From contig DSAP01000111.1 of NCBI GenBank assembly GCA_011046415.1, positions 1-32,830 on the forward strand: DNA of 32,830 nt, read 5' to 3'. Shown one piece after another: positions 26,104 to 32,830 of the stretch. The translations under genes were made by a program, and so were the position numbers. Numbering within the stretch: the first letter of the stretch is position 1; the number at the start of each line of letters is the position of its first letter. The DNA comes from a bacterium. GTDB lineage: Bacteria > Zhuqueibacterota > QNDG01 > JABMRT01. The notes below the pieces were generated by a model that was given only the letters and a program-made list of their open reading frames with translations, was not told where the DNA came from and searched no databases.

Positions 26104-26234
26104 GCGGTTTTTAGACAAAATACGGGATCAATGTGGCGAGGTTTTACAAGATATAGTCGTTCCTGTCCGACCGTGGACAAACGGGGGGAAAGGATGGATA
26201 GAAGATTGCCCACGGAAAACACGAAATGATATGA

Positions 26235-26258
26235 AAAATATAAAAGGCTGACGCCTTT
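26235..26258 (-). terminator. Possible weak terminator after comEC
   Basis: An AAAGGC / GCCTTT stem with a four-base loop, followed on the minus strand by TATATTTTTC, lies about 50 bp beyond the comEC stop. The stem is short, so termination is only probable. The rest of the 26104-26309 interval holds nothing else I can identify. Confidence 0.5.
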
Positions 26259-26309
26259 AACTCCACAGGCCGGGAGAAGAGTTCATCCGTCAGGGTTTTG
26301 CGGGGCGGT

Positions 26310-28718
26310 TCAGGGATCCGCGTTACGGATGCACGTTTTCATCCGGAGGGCGTTCCCGTCGGTCGCGAAAAGGACGGCGCCGTGTTTGTCCGTTCGCACG
26401 ATTTCGGCACCGGCCGAGCGGAGACGGTCCAGCGTCTCCGGCGCGGGATGCCCGTGGCGGTTCCGCGCGCCGACCGAGACGACGGCGTAATCCGGGGCCG
26501 CGCGCTTTACAAATCCGGGAGACGACGAGGTGCGGCTGCCGTGATGGCCGGTCTTGAGCACCGCCGCCCCGAGATCCGTATACCGGTTCATCAGATGTTT
26601 CTCCACGGCGATTTCGGCGTCCCCCATCATCATCAACACGGTTTTCCCGTAGACGATCTGAAGCACGATCGACTGGTTGTTCACGGCGCCGGCCCGGTTT
26701 TGCGGCTTGCCTTTGAAGCGCGGCTCCGGGTTCAGGATGCGGATCTTCACGGCCGGGACGAGGACGAGCGAATCCGGCGCGGTCACTTCCTGTACGGGGA
26801 TTCGCTTCCTCTCCGCGGTCTCCAGGAATGTTTCGTAGGCCGCGGAACGGAATTCGGTTCCGGCGATCAGGATCCGTCCGACCCGGAACCGTTCCATGAT
26901 CGCAGGCAGACCGCCGACATGGTCCAGGTGCGGATGGGTGAGGACGAGCGCGTCGATCCGGCGGATGCCTTCCCGGATCAGATACGGCGCGATGATCCGG
27001 GCCCCGCAGTCGAAACGGCCGTCCGCCGGGCCGCCGTCGATGAGCAGGGTCTTGCCCCGGGGCAGGCGGACGAGCGCCGCGTCACCCTGTCCCACGTCGA
27101 AATGGAGGACCCGCAGATTCCTGTATTCCCGGCCGGTCACCGCGGGCCAGACCGCGCAGTTCATCCAGGCCAGCAGGGCGAAGATCAGCCCCTTGCGCAC
27201 GGTTTTCCGCTTCCATTCCCCGGCCAAGATCAGGGCCGTGATATAGATCAGGATCACGGGCCAGGAGGGCGTCGGGACGGACACGGCGAACCGTCCGGAC
27301 CGGCCGAGCGATTCCACCGCCCAAACCAGTCCCCGGATGAGTGCCTGATTCAGTGCGGCGTAGGACAGGCCGATTTCCACGGAGAACGCGGAAAAGAAGA
27401 GGGAGGCGAATCCGAGCAGCACGATCAGTCCCGCAACCGGCACGGCCGCCAGGTTGAAGAGCCATCCGAGAAGGGGGAGCCGGTTGAAAACCGAAACCGC
27501 GACCGGCAGGGTCCCCGCCTGCGCGGCCAGCGAGACGAAAAGCAGCCCCGTGATTCCCCGAATCCAGGGATGCCGGCCCAGGAAACCGGGGGGTGCGGCC
27601 GAACGGACCGCCCCGTCCAGTTTCGGATAGAGATAGAGGATTCCCATCACCGCGGTGAAGGAGAGGAGGAAACCCGGGTCGAACAGCCGGGCAGGTTTCG
27701 GGAGCAGCAGGATCAGGGCGGCGGCGCCGACCGTGTTGAAGGGGGAGGCCCCCCGGTCGATCAGCAGGCCGGTCAGATAGATGGACGCCATCAGGGCGGC
27801 GCGCACCACGGGGGGGCGGGCCCCGGTGATCAGGGCGAAGGCGGCCAATCCCGAGATGACGAGCAGGGTCTCCGCGGTTTTCGGCAGGCGGCACATCCCG
27901 AAGAGCAGGCGCAGGATGAGGACGATGAAACCCGTGTGCAGGCCGCTGACCGCGAGGATGTGGATGATGCCGGTTTCGGCGAAGGCCTCTTCCGTGTCCG
28001 CATCCATTTCCGTGCGGTCGCCCGCGAGCAGGGTGCGCATCAGGGGGCGGCCGGATTCCGGATAGAGCCGGTCGATCCGGGCGAGGATCCGGCGCCTGGC
28101 CGGGAAGATGACCCGGCGGAGGAGGGGGGAGCCGGAATGTCCCGCGAGAATTTCCGCGCCGTCCGCTTCCGGAACGGTGAGGATTTTCCTGATCCCCTGC
28201 CGCTCCAGCCAGGCCCGGTAGTCGAACCCGCCCGGATTGCGGCGCGGCGGGGGACGGGTCAGCCGTCCGGTGACCCGGATCCGGTCGCCGTATCCGAAGC
28301 GGCTCCCCGGACTTTTCCGGAACCGGACCAGCACCCGTCCCCGGACCGGGCGTGCTGTGTCCTTCAGGATGATCCTTTCCGGCTCCAGTTCCATCGTGAA
28401 GCGGTCCGGCCGGATTTCGGGGTCCGATGCCGGGAATCCTTCCAGCGCGCAGTCGAGGGAATCGGGCAGGGCCGCGACATGGCCGCTCACCGGACGGCCT
28501 GTCGCCGTTCCGTAGCGCAGTGCGCCGAGTACGACGAGGGCGGAAACGAGGACGGCCTGGTTCAGGCCCCGGGCCTTCCATCGTCCGGGGAGGGAACGGA
28601 TCAGGACCAGTCCGGCCAGTACGGGCCAAGCCCATGCCGGAGAGAGGCGGGCGAAATGCGCCGCGCAGATTCCGGCCGCGACGAGGATGGCGGCCTTGAA
28701 GGCGGGGATGTGATTCAT
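26310..28718 (-). CDS. comEC: DNA internalization-related competence protein ComEC/Rec2
   Basis: ComEC is the inner-membrane channel for single-stranded DNA uptake in transformation. The 802-residue product has the N-terminal soluble domain after a membrane segment, a central multi-pass Competence domain with HILAVSGLHTGFIV and LITGARPPVVRAALMA, and a C-terminal metallo-beta-lactamase domain with VLTHPHLDHVGG and VLKTGHHGSRTSS. The domain order DUF4131-Competence-lactamase_B is complete. The ATG at 28718 begins MNHIPAFKAAILVAAG; the frame continues 87 codons upstream in basic, non-family sequence. It is monocistronic here, with no other competence gene nearby. Confidence 0.95.
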   Translation of the reverse strand: MNHIPAFKAAILVAAGICAAHFARLSPAWAWPVLAGLVLIRSLPGRWKARGLNQAVLVSALVVLGALRYGTATGRPVSGHVAALPDSLDCALEGFPASDPEIRPDRFTMELEPERIILKDTARPVRGRVLVRFRKSPGSRFGYGDRIRVTGRLTRPPPRRNPGGFDYRAWLERQGIRKILTVPEADGAEILAGHSGSPLLRRVIFPARRRILARIDRLYPESGRPLMRTLLAGDRTEMDADTEEAFAETGIIHILAVSGLHTGFIVLILRLLFGMCRLPKTAETLLVISGLAAFALITGARPPVVRAALMASIYLTGLLIDRGASPFNTVGAAALILLLPKPARLFDPGFLLSFTAVMGILYLYPKLDGAVRSAAPPGFLGRHPWIRGITGLLFVSLAAQAGTLPVAVSVFNRLPLLGWLFNLAAVPVAGLIVLLGFASLFFSAFSVEIGLSYAALNQALIRGLVWAVESLGRSGRFAVSVPTPSWPVILIYITALILAGEWKRKTVRKGLIFALLAWMNCAVWPAVTGREYRNLRVLHFDVGQGDAALVRLPRGKTLLIDGGPADGRFDCGARIIAPYLIREGIRRIDALVLTHPHLDHVGGLPAIMERFRVGRILIAGTEFRSAAYETFLETAERKRIPVQEVTAPDSLVLVPAVKIRILNPEPRFKGKPQNRAGAVNNQSIVLQIVYGKTVLMMMGDAEIAVEKHLMNRYTDLGAAVLKTGHHGSRTSSSPGFVKRAAPDYAVVSVGARNRHGHPAPETLDRLRSAGAEIVRTDKHGAVLFATDGNALRMKTCIRNADP

Positions 28719-29067
28719 CGGTCCGGGAATTTTTACAAATGAATGATTCGGATGCGGCGCGGCGGATGCGGATTCGGGAAACCGGATCGGACTTTTCCGG
28801 GGTCCGGCTTTTTCATGATACGAATTTTTTGGGACCGGGGAAAGGATTTTTTTCCGCCCATCGTTTTTTCTGTCCCGGGGCGTGATGATTCTGACCGTCC
28901 AGTATGCCCGTCCCGGACGCAGAATCAAGAAAGGATGCCCGTCCCGAAACCGAACACCGGCGGTTGTCCGGGAAATCATCGGGAAGACAGGATGTCATCG
29001 GGAAATCACAGGGACTGTTTAAAAAATATCAATCGGGCTTTTCCGGAAATCAGGCGAAAGGATGCGA
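28719..29067. other. Gene-free interval between comEC and the 21-bp repeats
   Basis: About 350 bp with no convincing gene. Open frames exist on the plus strand but show no ribosome-binding site, no familiar domain and arginine/serine-rich composition typical of chance frames in GC-rich DNA. The leftward comEC promoter should lie in its left part, but I cannot pick out confident hexamers. Confidence 0.5.
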
Positions 29068-29214
29068 AAAACCCGGCGAATATTTCAAAAAACTCGACGA
29101 GTTATACGAAAAACTCGGCGAATAAATTCAAAAACTCGACGAATATTCTACAAAACTCGACGAATATTTTCAAAAACTCGGCGAATATTTTACAAAACCC
29201 GGCGAATGTCATCG
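29068..29214. repeat. 21-bp tandem repeat, seven units
   Basis: Seven consecutive 21-bp units, each starting AAAACYCGRCGA; the conserved C after AAAA falls at 29072, 29093, 29114, 29135, 29156, 29177 and 29198, so the period is exact. Unit ends vary (ATATTTCA, ATATTCTAC, ATATTTTCA, ATATTTTAC). Because 21 is divisible by three, several plus-strand frames stay open and give seven-residue repeats such as KTRRIFx or NSTNIFK; none has a ribosome-binding site or fits a known family. There are no unique spacers, so this is not a CRISPR array. Confidence 0.93.
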
Positions 29215-29342
29215 AAATCCACCCTGATTCTTATTACACTTCAACGGACGGTTTGTGAATTTCTCCGTAGATATCGGATCCCGGCAGGCGGCCGCCCGGT
29301 TGCGCCTGCCGCTTCTTTCATTCCATCGAAAAAGAGCGCGCC

Positions 29343-29701
29343 ATGAACCTGACAGACCATAATGCCCGGTTGCCGCGGCTGAGACCGGACGACCCCGTGG
29401 AAACCCGGGAGATCATGAACGAAATCAGCATGCGGTCCGGTCTGGTTCCGGCCGATGTGGTCGCGGTGATTTACGAACTGAGCGCGAATCTCCTGAACAG
29501 CTGCCGGAACGCCCGGCCCCTCCGGCTGTAGGGGGTCGGGATGTTTGCGCCGACCGTCCGGCTGGACGGCACGATCCGCATCCGGTTCAGGCCCGACACA
29601 GGCGGTTGCTGAAGGAGCTGAACCGTTCCAACAATCTGAAGAGAAAAATCACCCACCGCCAGAATCCGGGCAAGTCCCTCGGGGAGCTCGGAGGGGAGTG
29701 A
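29343..29701 (+). pseudogene. HU/IHF-like DNA-binding protein, broken
   Basis: The first 62 codons (from MNLTDHNARLPRLRPDDPVE) include GLVPADVVAVIYELSANLLN, which matches the helical part of the long HU/IHF-like family that follows an S-x-x-D-V-x-A-V-I pattern. An in-frame TAG at 29529 then interrupts it. Past that stop the same frame continues GVGMFAPTVRLDGTIRIRFRPD, the expected beta-arm region. A frameshift near 29590-29605 moves the rest, LLKELNRSNNLKRKITHRQN and PGKSLGELGGE, into another frame, ending at the TGA at 29699. Two lesions make a pseudogene the best reading. The family normally binds DNA as a nucleoid or recombination accessory factor. Its place next to an integrase may be chance. 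Confidence 0.75.
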
Positions 29702-29719
29702 TGTGACGCGTGACGGGCG

Positions 29720-29775
29720 GAAAGCGGAAAGCTGAAAGCAGAAAGCAGAAAGCAGAAAGCAGAAAGCGGAAAGCG
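29720..29775. repeat. 7-bp tandem repeat, eight units
   Basis: Eight consecutive copies of GAAAGCN (N being G, T, A, A, A, A, G, G) with exact 7-bp period. It lies between the broken HU-like gene and the integrase promoter. The minus-strand reading (LSAF...) is an artefact of the repeat. The remaining 29776-29951 sequence contains nothing else I can support. Confidence 0.93.
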
Positions 29776-29951
29776 GTAGAAGGGCAAGAGGCGATGGGCG
29801 AGCGAGGGGGGGCAGTATCCTGATTGCTGAACCCGAAACCAAGAACCGATCATCCCGTTTCCAGGGCCTGTCGCGTTCCAAGATTCACTCCAATCATGAT
29901 ATTTCCGTCGGGGGTTCGGCGGAGAGGAAAATGATCCGCGGCTTTTTTTGC

Positions 29952-29980
29952 TTGACATTGGGTGATGATTTTTATATTAT
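29952..29980 (+). promoter_or_regulatory. Strong sigma70-type promoter for the integrase
   Basis: A perfect TTGACA at 29952-29957, a 17-base spacer, and TATTAT at 29975-29980. It lies about 85 bp before the integrase ATG in AT-rich sequence. No LexA-type CTGT-N8-ACAG box is visible around it, although many integron integrase promoters are SOS-controlled. Confidence 0.88.
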
Positions 29981-30067
29981 AAAATCAATTATATTCACAA
30001 TCCGTTGAACATCCGGTTGTACCGACACCCCGCGCCGATTCTCGGGCATGCCGAAGGAGAAGGCCGC

Positions 30068-31054
30068 ATGGGCGGTGGAGTGTTTCCGAATACACAGTCC
30101 TTGAAACTGATGGACCGCGTACGGGCCGAGATCCGGATGCGCCATGATTCGCTGCGCGCCGAACAGGCCTGCGTCCGGCGGATCGGCCGGTACATCCGCT
30201 TCCACGGCATGCGGCATCCCGAGACGCTCGGCGAAGATGAAATCCATCAATTCCTTTCCCGCCTCGCCGTGGAGGAGAATGTCTCGGCCTCGACCCAGAA
30301 CCAGGCCCTCTGCGCACTCGTCTTTTTGTACAAGCAGGTACTGAGAACCGAACCCGGCGATTTCGGGGACCTCGTGTGGGCGAAGAAGGCCAAACGCATC
30401 CCCGTGGTCTTCACCCGGGAAGAGGTCCGAGCCGTCCTCGGCCGGATGAACGAGCCCTACCGGATGATGGCCACGCTGCTCTACGGCGAGGGCCTCCGCC
30501 TGATGGAGTGCATGCGCCTGCGGGTCAAGGATGTGGATTTTAACTATAACCAGATAACCGTCCGCGACGCCAAAGGGGGCAAAGACCGGATCGCCCCGCT
30601 GCCGCAGAGACTCGGTGAACCCCTGAAAGCGCATCTCGAAAGGGTCCGGAAAATCCACAACAAGGATCTGGCCGAAGGCTTCGGAAGCGTCTTTCTGCCC
30701 GACGCGCTCGAAAGGAAATATCCGAAGGCCGCGTCCGAACGGGGGTGGCAGTACGTCTTCCCCGCGAGCCGGATCTCCACGGATCCCCGGACCGGGATCC
30801 GGCGGCGCCACCATGCGGACGGAACCGTGCTGCAGCGGGCCGTCAAATCCGCCATCCGCAAGGCGGAGATTCCCAAACACGCCGGGTGCCACACCCTGCG
30901 CCATTCCTTCGCGACGCATCTTCTGGAGGACGGATACGACATCCGCACCGTGCAGGAACTTTTCGGCCACAACGACGTGAAGACGACCATGATCTACACC
31001 CACGTGCTGCAGAAAGGCGGACTCGCGGTCAAAAGCCCGGCGGACGCGTTATGA
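30068..31054 (+). CDS. intI: Integron-type site-specific tyrosine recombinase
   Basis: The 328-residue product is a tyrosine recombinase with SAM-like N-domain ([40 protein letters not shown]) and a catalytic domain with R144, the H275-x-x-R278 pair in [17 protein letters not shown]301 and the nucleophile Y310. Between the second and third catalytic boxes it has the extra patch specific to integron integrases (ALERKYPKA ... GWQYVFPAS, about residues 213-233). The ATG at 30068 follows AAGGAGAAGG; a TTG at 30005 would add 21 residues. It points rightward, the same direction as the two following genes, which is the reverse-type layout known in some integron integrases. A consensus promoter precedes it; its last codon overlaps the next gene. 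Confidence 0.93.
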   Translation: MGGGVFPNTQSLKLMDRVRAEIRMRHDSLRAEQACVRRIGRYIRFHGMRHPETLGEDEIHQFLSRLAVEENVSASTQNQALCALVFLYKQVLRTEPGDFGDLVWAKKAKRIPVVFTREEVRAVLGRMNEPYRMMATLLYGEGLRLMECMRLRVKDVDFNYNQITVRDAKGGKDRIAPLPQRLGEPLKAHLERVRKIHNKDLAEGFGSVFLPDALERKYPKAASERGWQYVFPASRISTDPRTGIRRRHHADGTVLQRAVKSAIRKAEIPKHAGCHTLRHSFATHLLEDGYDIRTVQELFGHNDVKTTMIYTHVLQKGGLAVKSPADAL

Positions 31055-31470
31055 TGAAGGCGCAGAAAACCCTGATGCCCGGCGAACCGGGAACCAGACT
31101 CGCGACGGACAAATACGGAGAAAGGCTGCTCTGTGTCCGGTACCGGATCGATCAGAACACACTCAGAAAATACAAGACCGTCGAGTTGATTGAAGCAGAG
31201 GTGCATCCCATACGGAAAACCGGAAGAACCCCCGTGAACAAAAAATTACGGATTCGGATACATCCCAAGGAAGTGCATCTGCGCAGGGTGGTCAAGGCCG
31301 CCGGCGGGAAATGGGATGCAGAAAAGCAGGCGTGGATACTGCCGTACCGGGAGATCAAGAATCTCGGACTGGAAAAACGGATCGTACCCAATAAACAACA
31401 TTTAGAATTTTATCTTTCGTTGAGCCAAAAAGAAGGGCTCAGTCTCAAGCTTGAATCGAAGTTCAATTAA
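31051..31470 (+). CDS. Conserved hypothetical protein next to the integrase
   Basis: The 139-residue product starts [20 protein letters not shown] and contains [20 protein letters not shown] and VELIEAEV, then a compact motif [20 protein letters not shown]. That last motif resembles the short AxGGxWD-xxxxW-xLPY modules of small nucleic-acid-associated proteins, but I do not assign a function. Its ATG overlaps the integrase stop (ATGA), so it is probably coexpressed. I recall proteins of this kind as frequent companions of recombinases and transposons; that is recollection, not a search result. Its last 25 codons lie inside the left arm of a large inverted repeat and composition becomes AT-rich there. 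Confidence 0.8.
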   Translation: MMKAQKTLMPGEPGTRLATDKYGERLLCVRYRIDQNTLRKYKTVELIEAEVHPIRKTGRTPVNKKLRIRIHPKEVHLRRVVKAAGGKWDAEKQAWILPYREIKNLGLEKRIVPNKQHLEFYLSLSQKEGLSLKLESKFN

Positions 31471-31523
31471 GGCTTCGTTAAATCAGGCTTCGTCGCTCAA
31501 TGAATGATAAAATTCTAAATGTT
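31397..31523. repeat. 127-bp structure with 29-nt inverted arms
   Basis: The arm 31397-31425 and the reverse complement of 31495-31523 match at 27 of 29 positions, both beginning AACATTTAGAATTTTATC. The outer ends read AAC ... GTT. A second small inverted repeat, TGAGCC/GGCTCA, lies inside at 31421-31441. The loop of about 69 bases holds a repeated GGCTTCGT (31471, 31486) and the stop codon of the small gene upstream. It overlaps the 3' end of that gene and marks where GC-rich DNA gives way to AT-rich DNA. Candidates are an integron attC-like site, a miniature inverted-repeat element or a transposon end. No R-box fit to RYYYAAC/GTTRRRY is exact. Confidence 0.85.
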
Positions 31524-31554
31524 ATATGTATTTTGTTTGTTGAAAAATAACAAG

Positions 31555-31567
31555 TGATATAATATCA
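31555..31567 (+). promoter_or_regulatory. Extended -10 promoter within a palindrome
   Basis: TGATATAAT at 31555-31563 is an extended -10 element (TG-N-TATAAT). It lies within the palindrome TGATAT-A-ATATCA at 31555-31567. No good -35 hexamer sits at 17 bases; TTGTTT is 19 bases upstream. The palindrome could be an operator. It is about 40 bp before the primase-type gene. Confidence 0.65.
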
Positions 31568-31606
31568 TATTGTAATTTAGTTATTTGATTTAAACCTATA
31601 CAGAAA

Positions 31607-32800
31607 ATGAAAAACTTACCATACGATGAGTTGAAAAGAAAATATGTCAATCTGCTTGAGGAGAATAGAAAACTTAAAGCAAGACTCCGTGATATAACGA
31701 ACAATTCTGTAAAGACTATTTCCCACCATTCTTCCGTCCAAGAAAATGAAACATTATTCAGCCAGGCTGAAAATACAACATTTAATTTGAATTCAGATGC
31801 AGAATTTAGTAAAAACATCACCAAAGTCACATGCCCTGTTACCAAGTATTCCCAAAGTAATGAAAAAATTGCTCTCTTTATGTCGCTGTTTACAGGAAGA
31901 ACTGATGTTTATGCAAAAAAATGGCGGAATAAGAAAGGATATTCAGGGTATAGTCCGGTTTGCTTGAATGAGTGGGTGCCAGGGCTCTGTCTTAAACCAA
32001 AAGGGAAGTGCTCAAAATGCAAGGACCAGGCGTTTGATACTCTAACCGACTTGGTCATTGAAAAACATTTACAGGGTGAATACGTCATCGGTATTTATCC
32101 GATGCATCCTGATGAAACTTGCCGTTTTTTAGCCATTGATTTTGATAAGCAGGACTGGAAGTATGATATTGCGATCATTCGAGACATCTGCTCTGAATTC
32201 AACATTCCAATTGCAATAGAACGCTCACAATCTGGTAATGGCTGTCATGCCTGGTTTTTCTTTGAACAAAATCTCCCTGCCGTTCTGGCGCGAAAATTCG
32301 GTACTTCTTTGCTTACATGTGGAATGAGCAGGCGACATGAAATATCGTTTAAGTCCTACGACAGATTGTTCCCAAATCAAGACACCCTGCCAAAGGGTGG
32401 TTTCGGCAATTTGATTGCTTTGCCACTGCAAAAAATTGCCAGAGAAAATGGTAATTCGGTTTTCATTGATGAAAACTTCATGACCCATAATGATCAGTGG
32501 CGGTTTCTGTCAGGCATCCAAAGACTAATGAAAAATGACGTGACTTCGATCATTACGAAATTGACCGGGGGGGATGATCTGGGTTTATTAAAAGAGGATG
32601 CGTCAGAGTCAAAACCGTGGAAAAAACAATCTATTGCTCTTGGCAGTCAGGATTTTCCCGAAACGGTGACAATAGTCAAATCCGGCATGCTGTATATTGA
32701 AAAGGACGGATTGAGCCAGAAGGCGTTGAATACACTTAAAAGTTCCTATATTAAAAATATAGCCTCCTCGCTACAAATACCGTATATTGGTATTAGTTAA
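31607..32800 (+). CDS. TOTE-type archaeo-eukaryotic primase domain protein, without helicase
   Basis: The 397-residue product has an N-terminal coiled coil (residues 5-30, DELKRKYVNLLEENRKLKAR), a zinc-type cysteine cluster (C128, C135, C138 in GLCLKPKGKCSKC), the primase metal motif FLAIDFD with D178 and D180, the SGNGCHAWFFFE motif with H214, and SYDRLFPNQDTLPKGGFGN followed by LIALPLQ. These segments are diagnostic of the AEP domain of TOTE conflict systems. Full-length members continue into an SF2 helicase after a conserved SQRALNxLKR region. Here that region reads SQKALNTLKSS and then diverges to a stop after 20 residues, so the helicase is missing or moved. The gene is AT-rich, has a poor ribosome-binding site, and differs sharply in base composition from the genes to its left. 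Confidence 0.9.
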   Translation: MKNLPYDELKRKYVNLLEENRKLKARLRDITNNSVKTISHHSSVQENETLFSQAENTTFNLNSDAEFSKNITKVTCPVTKYSQSNEKIALFMSLFTGRTDVYAKKWRNKKGYSGYSPVCLNEWVPGLCLKPKGKCSKCKDQAFDTLTDLVIEKHLQGEYVIGIYPMHPDETCRFLAIDFDKQDWKYDIAIIRDICSEFNIPIAIERSQSGNGCHAWFFFEQNLPAVLARKFGTSLLTCGMSRRHEISFKSYDRLFPNQDTLPKGGFGNLIALPLQKIARENGNSVFIDENFMTHNDQWRFLSGIQRLMKNDVTSIITKLTGGDDLGLLKEDASESKPWKKQSIALGSQDFPETVTIVKSGMLYIEKDGLSQKALNTLKSSYIKNIASSLQIPYIGIS

Positions 32801-32824
32801 ATTAATAACCGTAGTCGAGGAGGC
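32746..32824. repeat. Nested hairpins at the end of the primase-type gene
   Basis: First, a perfect 7-bp hairpin CTATATT-AAA-AATATAG at 32746-32762. Second, GCCTCCTCGCTAC (32762-32774) pairs with GTAG-T-CGAGGAGGC (32811-32824) over 13 bp with one bulged T. The loop contains a smaller AATACC/GGTATT hairpin. The last 20 codons of the primase-type gene are within it. Such nested structure is common at mobile element ends and at integron attC sites, but canonical attC boxes are not present. The minus-strand side also resembles GTAG-type REP sequences. Confidence 0.8.
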
Positions 32825-32830
32825 GTTATG
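32817..32830 (+). promoter_or_regulatory. RBS and start codon of the next gene
   Basis: GAGGAGG at 32817-32823 followed four bases later by ATG at 32828-32830, the last three bases of the window. The Shine-Dalgarno forms one side of the 13-bp stem described above, so translation could be gated by that structure. The gene itself is outside the window. Confidence 0.6.

Noticed and set aside
26298-28742. An 814-codon open frame on the plus strand opposite comEC
   Set aside because: It mirrors the comEC codon pattern, is rich in R, G, D, E and Q, and shows no known domain; a GC-driven shadow is the simplest reading.
29068-29214. CRISPR array
   Set aside because: The units abut with no unique spacers, are only 21 bp and no cas genes are nearby.
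29062-29346. Small basic repeat protein encoded by the 21-bp repeats
   Set aside because: More than one frame is open because the unit is a multiple of three; there is no ribosome-binding site and no family match I know.
29529-29531. TAG recoding (pyrrolysine or readthrough) in the HU-like gene
   Set aside because: A second lesion (frameshift) follows about 60-75 bp later, so gene decay explains both.
29471-29958. Minus-strand genes with SAFCFLLSAF-type repeats
   Set aside because: They come from the 7-bp repeat and cross the pseudogene; no ribosome-binding site or family.
29940-30067. LexA/SOS box at the integrase promoter
   Set aside because: No CTGT-N8-ACAG or similar motif is visible near the promoter.
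31477-32802. GTTAAAT at 31477 and 32796 as exact integron cassette boundaries
   Set aside because: Both fit GTTRRRY, but neither has the paired RYYYAAC box in the right place, and the 7-mer is common in AT-rich DNA; kept only as a side note to the inverted-repeat finding.

Overview
The window comes from a Gram-negative bacterium of moderately high GC, except at its far right end. Outer membranes are implied by two TonB-dependent receptors, one with an N-terminal carboxypeptidase-regulatory-like domain of the kind common in the Bacteroidota/FCB assemblage. Anaerobic growth is suggested by an oxygen-sensitive class III ribonucleotide reductase (nrdD-nrdG). A zinc-binding type S14, a zinc-LID adenylate kinase and a broken HU/IHF-like gene also fit an FCB-type or related candidate phylum, but I cannot name the lineage from this sequence alone.

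Region 1 (7-16675, all +) is one long S10-spc-alpha superoperon: tuf, rpsJ, rplC, rplD, rplW, rplB, rpsS, rplV, rpsC, rplP, rpmC, rpsQ, rplN, rplX, rplE, rpsN, rpsH, rplF, rplR, rpsE, rpmD, rplO, secY, adk, map, infA, rpmJ, rpsM, rpsK, rpsD, rpoA, rplQ, closed by a rho-independent terminator. Several starts are GTG or TTG, decided by Shine-Dalgarno position.

Region 2 (16652-28718, all -) is metabolic and accessory. A convergent OLD-like AAA ATPase without a TOPRIM domain comes first. Then come two units preceded by cobalamin (B12) riboswitches. The right-hand unit has a clear sigma70-type promoter and a full-looking riboswitch, and drives an ECF-type S component, a TonB-dependent receptor, nrdD and nrdG in tightly packed order. 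This suggests that B12 shortage switches on B12 uptake together with a B12-independent ribonucleotide reductase. The left-hand unit is a TonB-dependent receptor behind a riboswitch whose 5' half looks eroded or replaced by a dispersed palindromic repeat. comEC (DNA uptake channel) lies to the right.

Region 3 (28719-32830) looks like an unstable accessory junction. It holds a perfect-period 21-bp tandem repeat, an HU/IHF-like pseudogene, a 7-bp tandem repeat, and then an integron-type tyrosine recombinase with a strong promoter and an overlapping small gene of unknown function. The end of that small gene is buried in a 127-bp structure with 29-nt inverted arms (27/29 matching). Exactly there the DNA turns AT-rich, and the next gene encodes an archaeo-eukaryotic primase (AEP) domain of the TOTE conflict-system type that ends before the helicase expected in this family. 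A second inverted-repeat structure follows and the window ends on a well-placed RBS and ATG. My best reading is an integron-like or otherwise mobile platform carrying a defence-type cargo, but the recombination sites do not match the canonical attC boxes, so this is a hypothesis.
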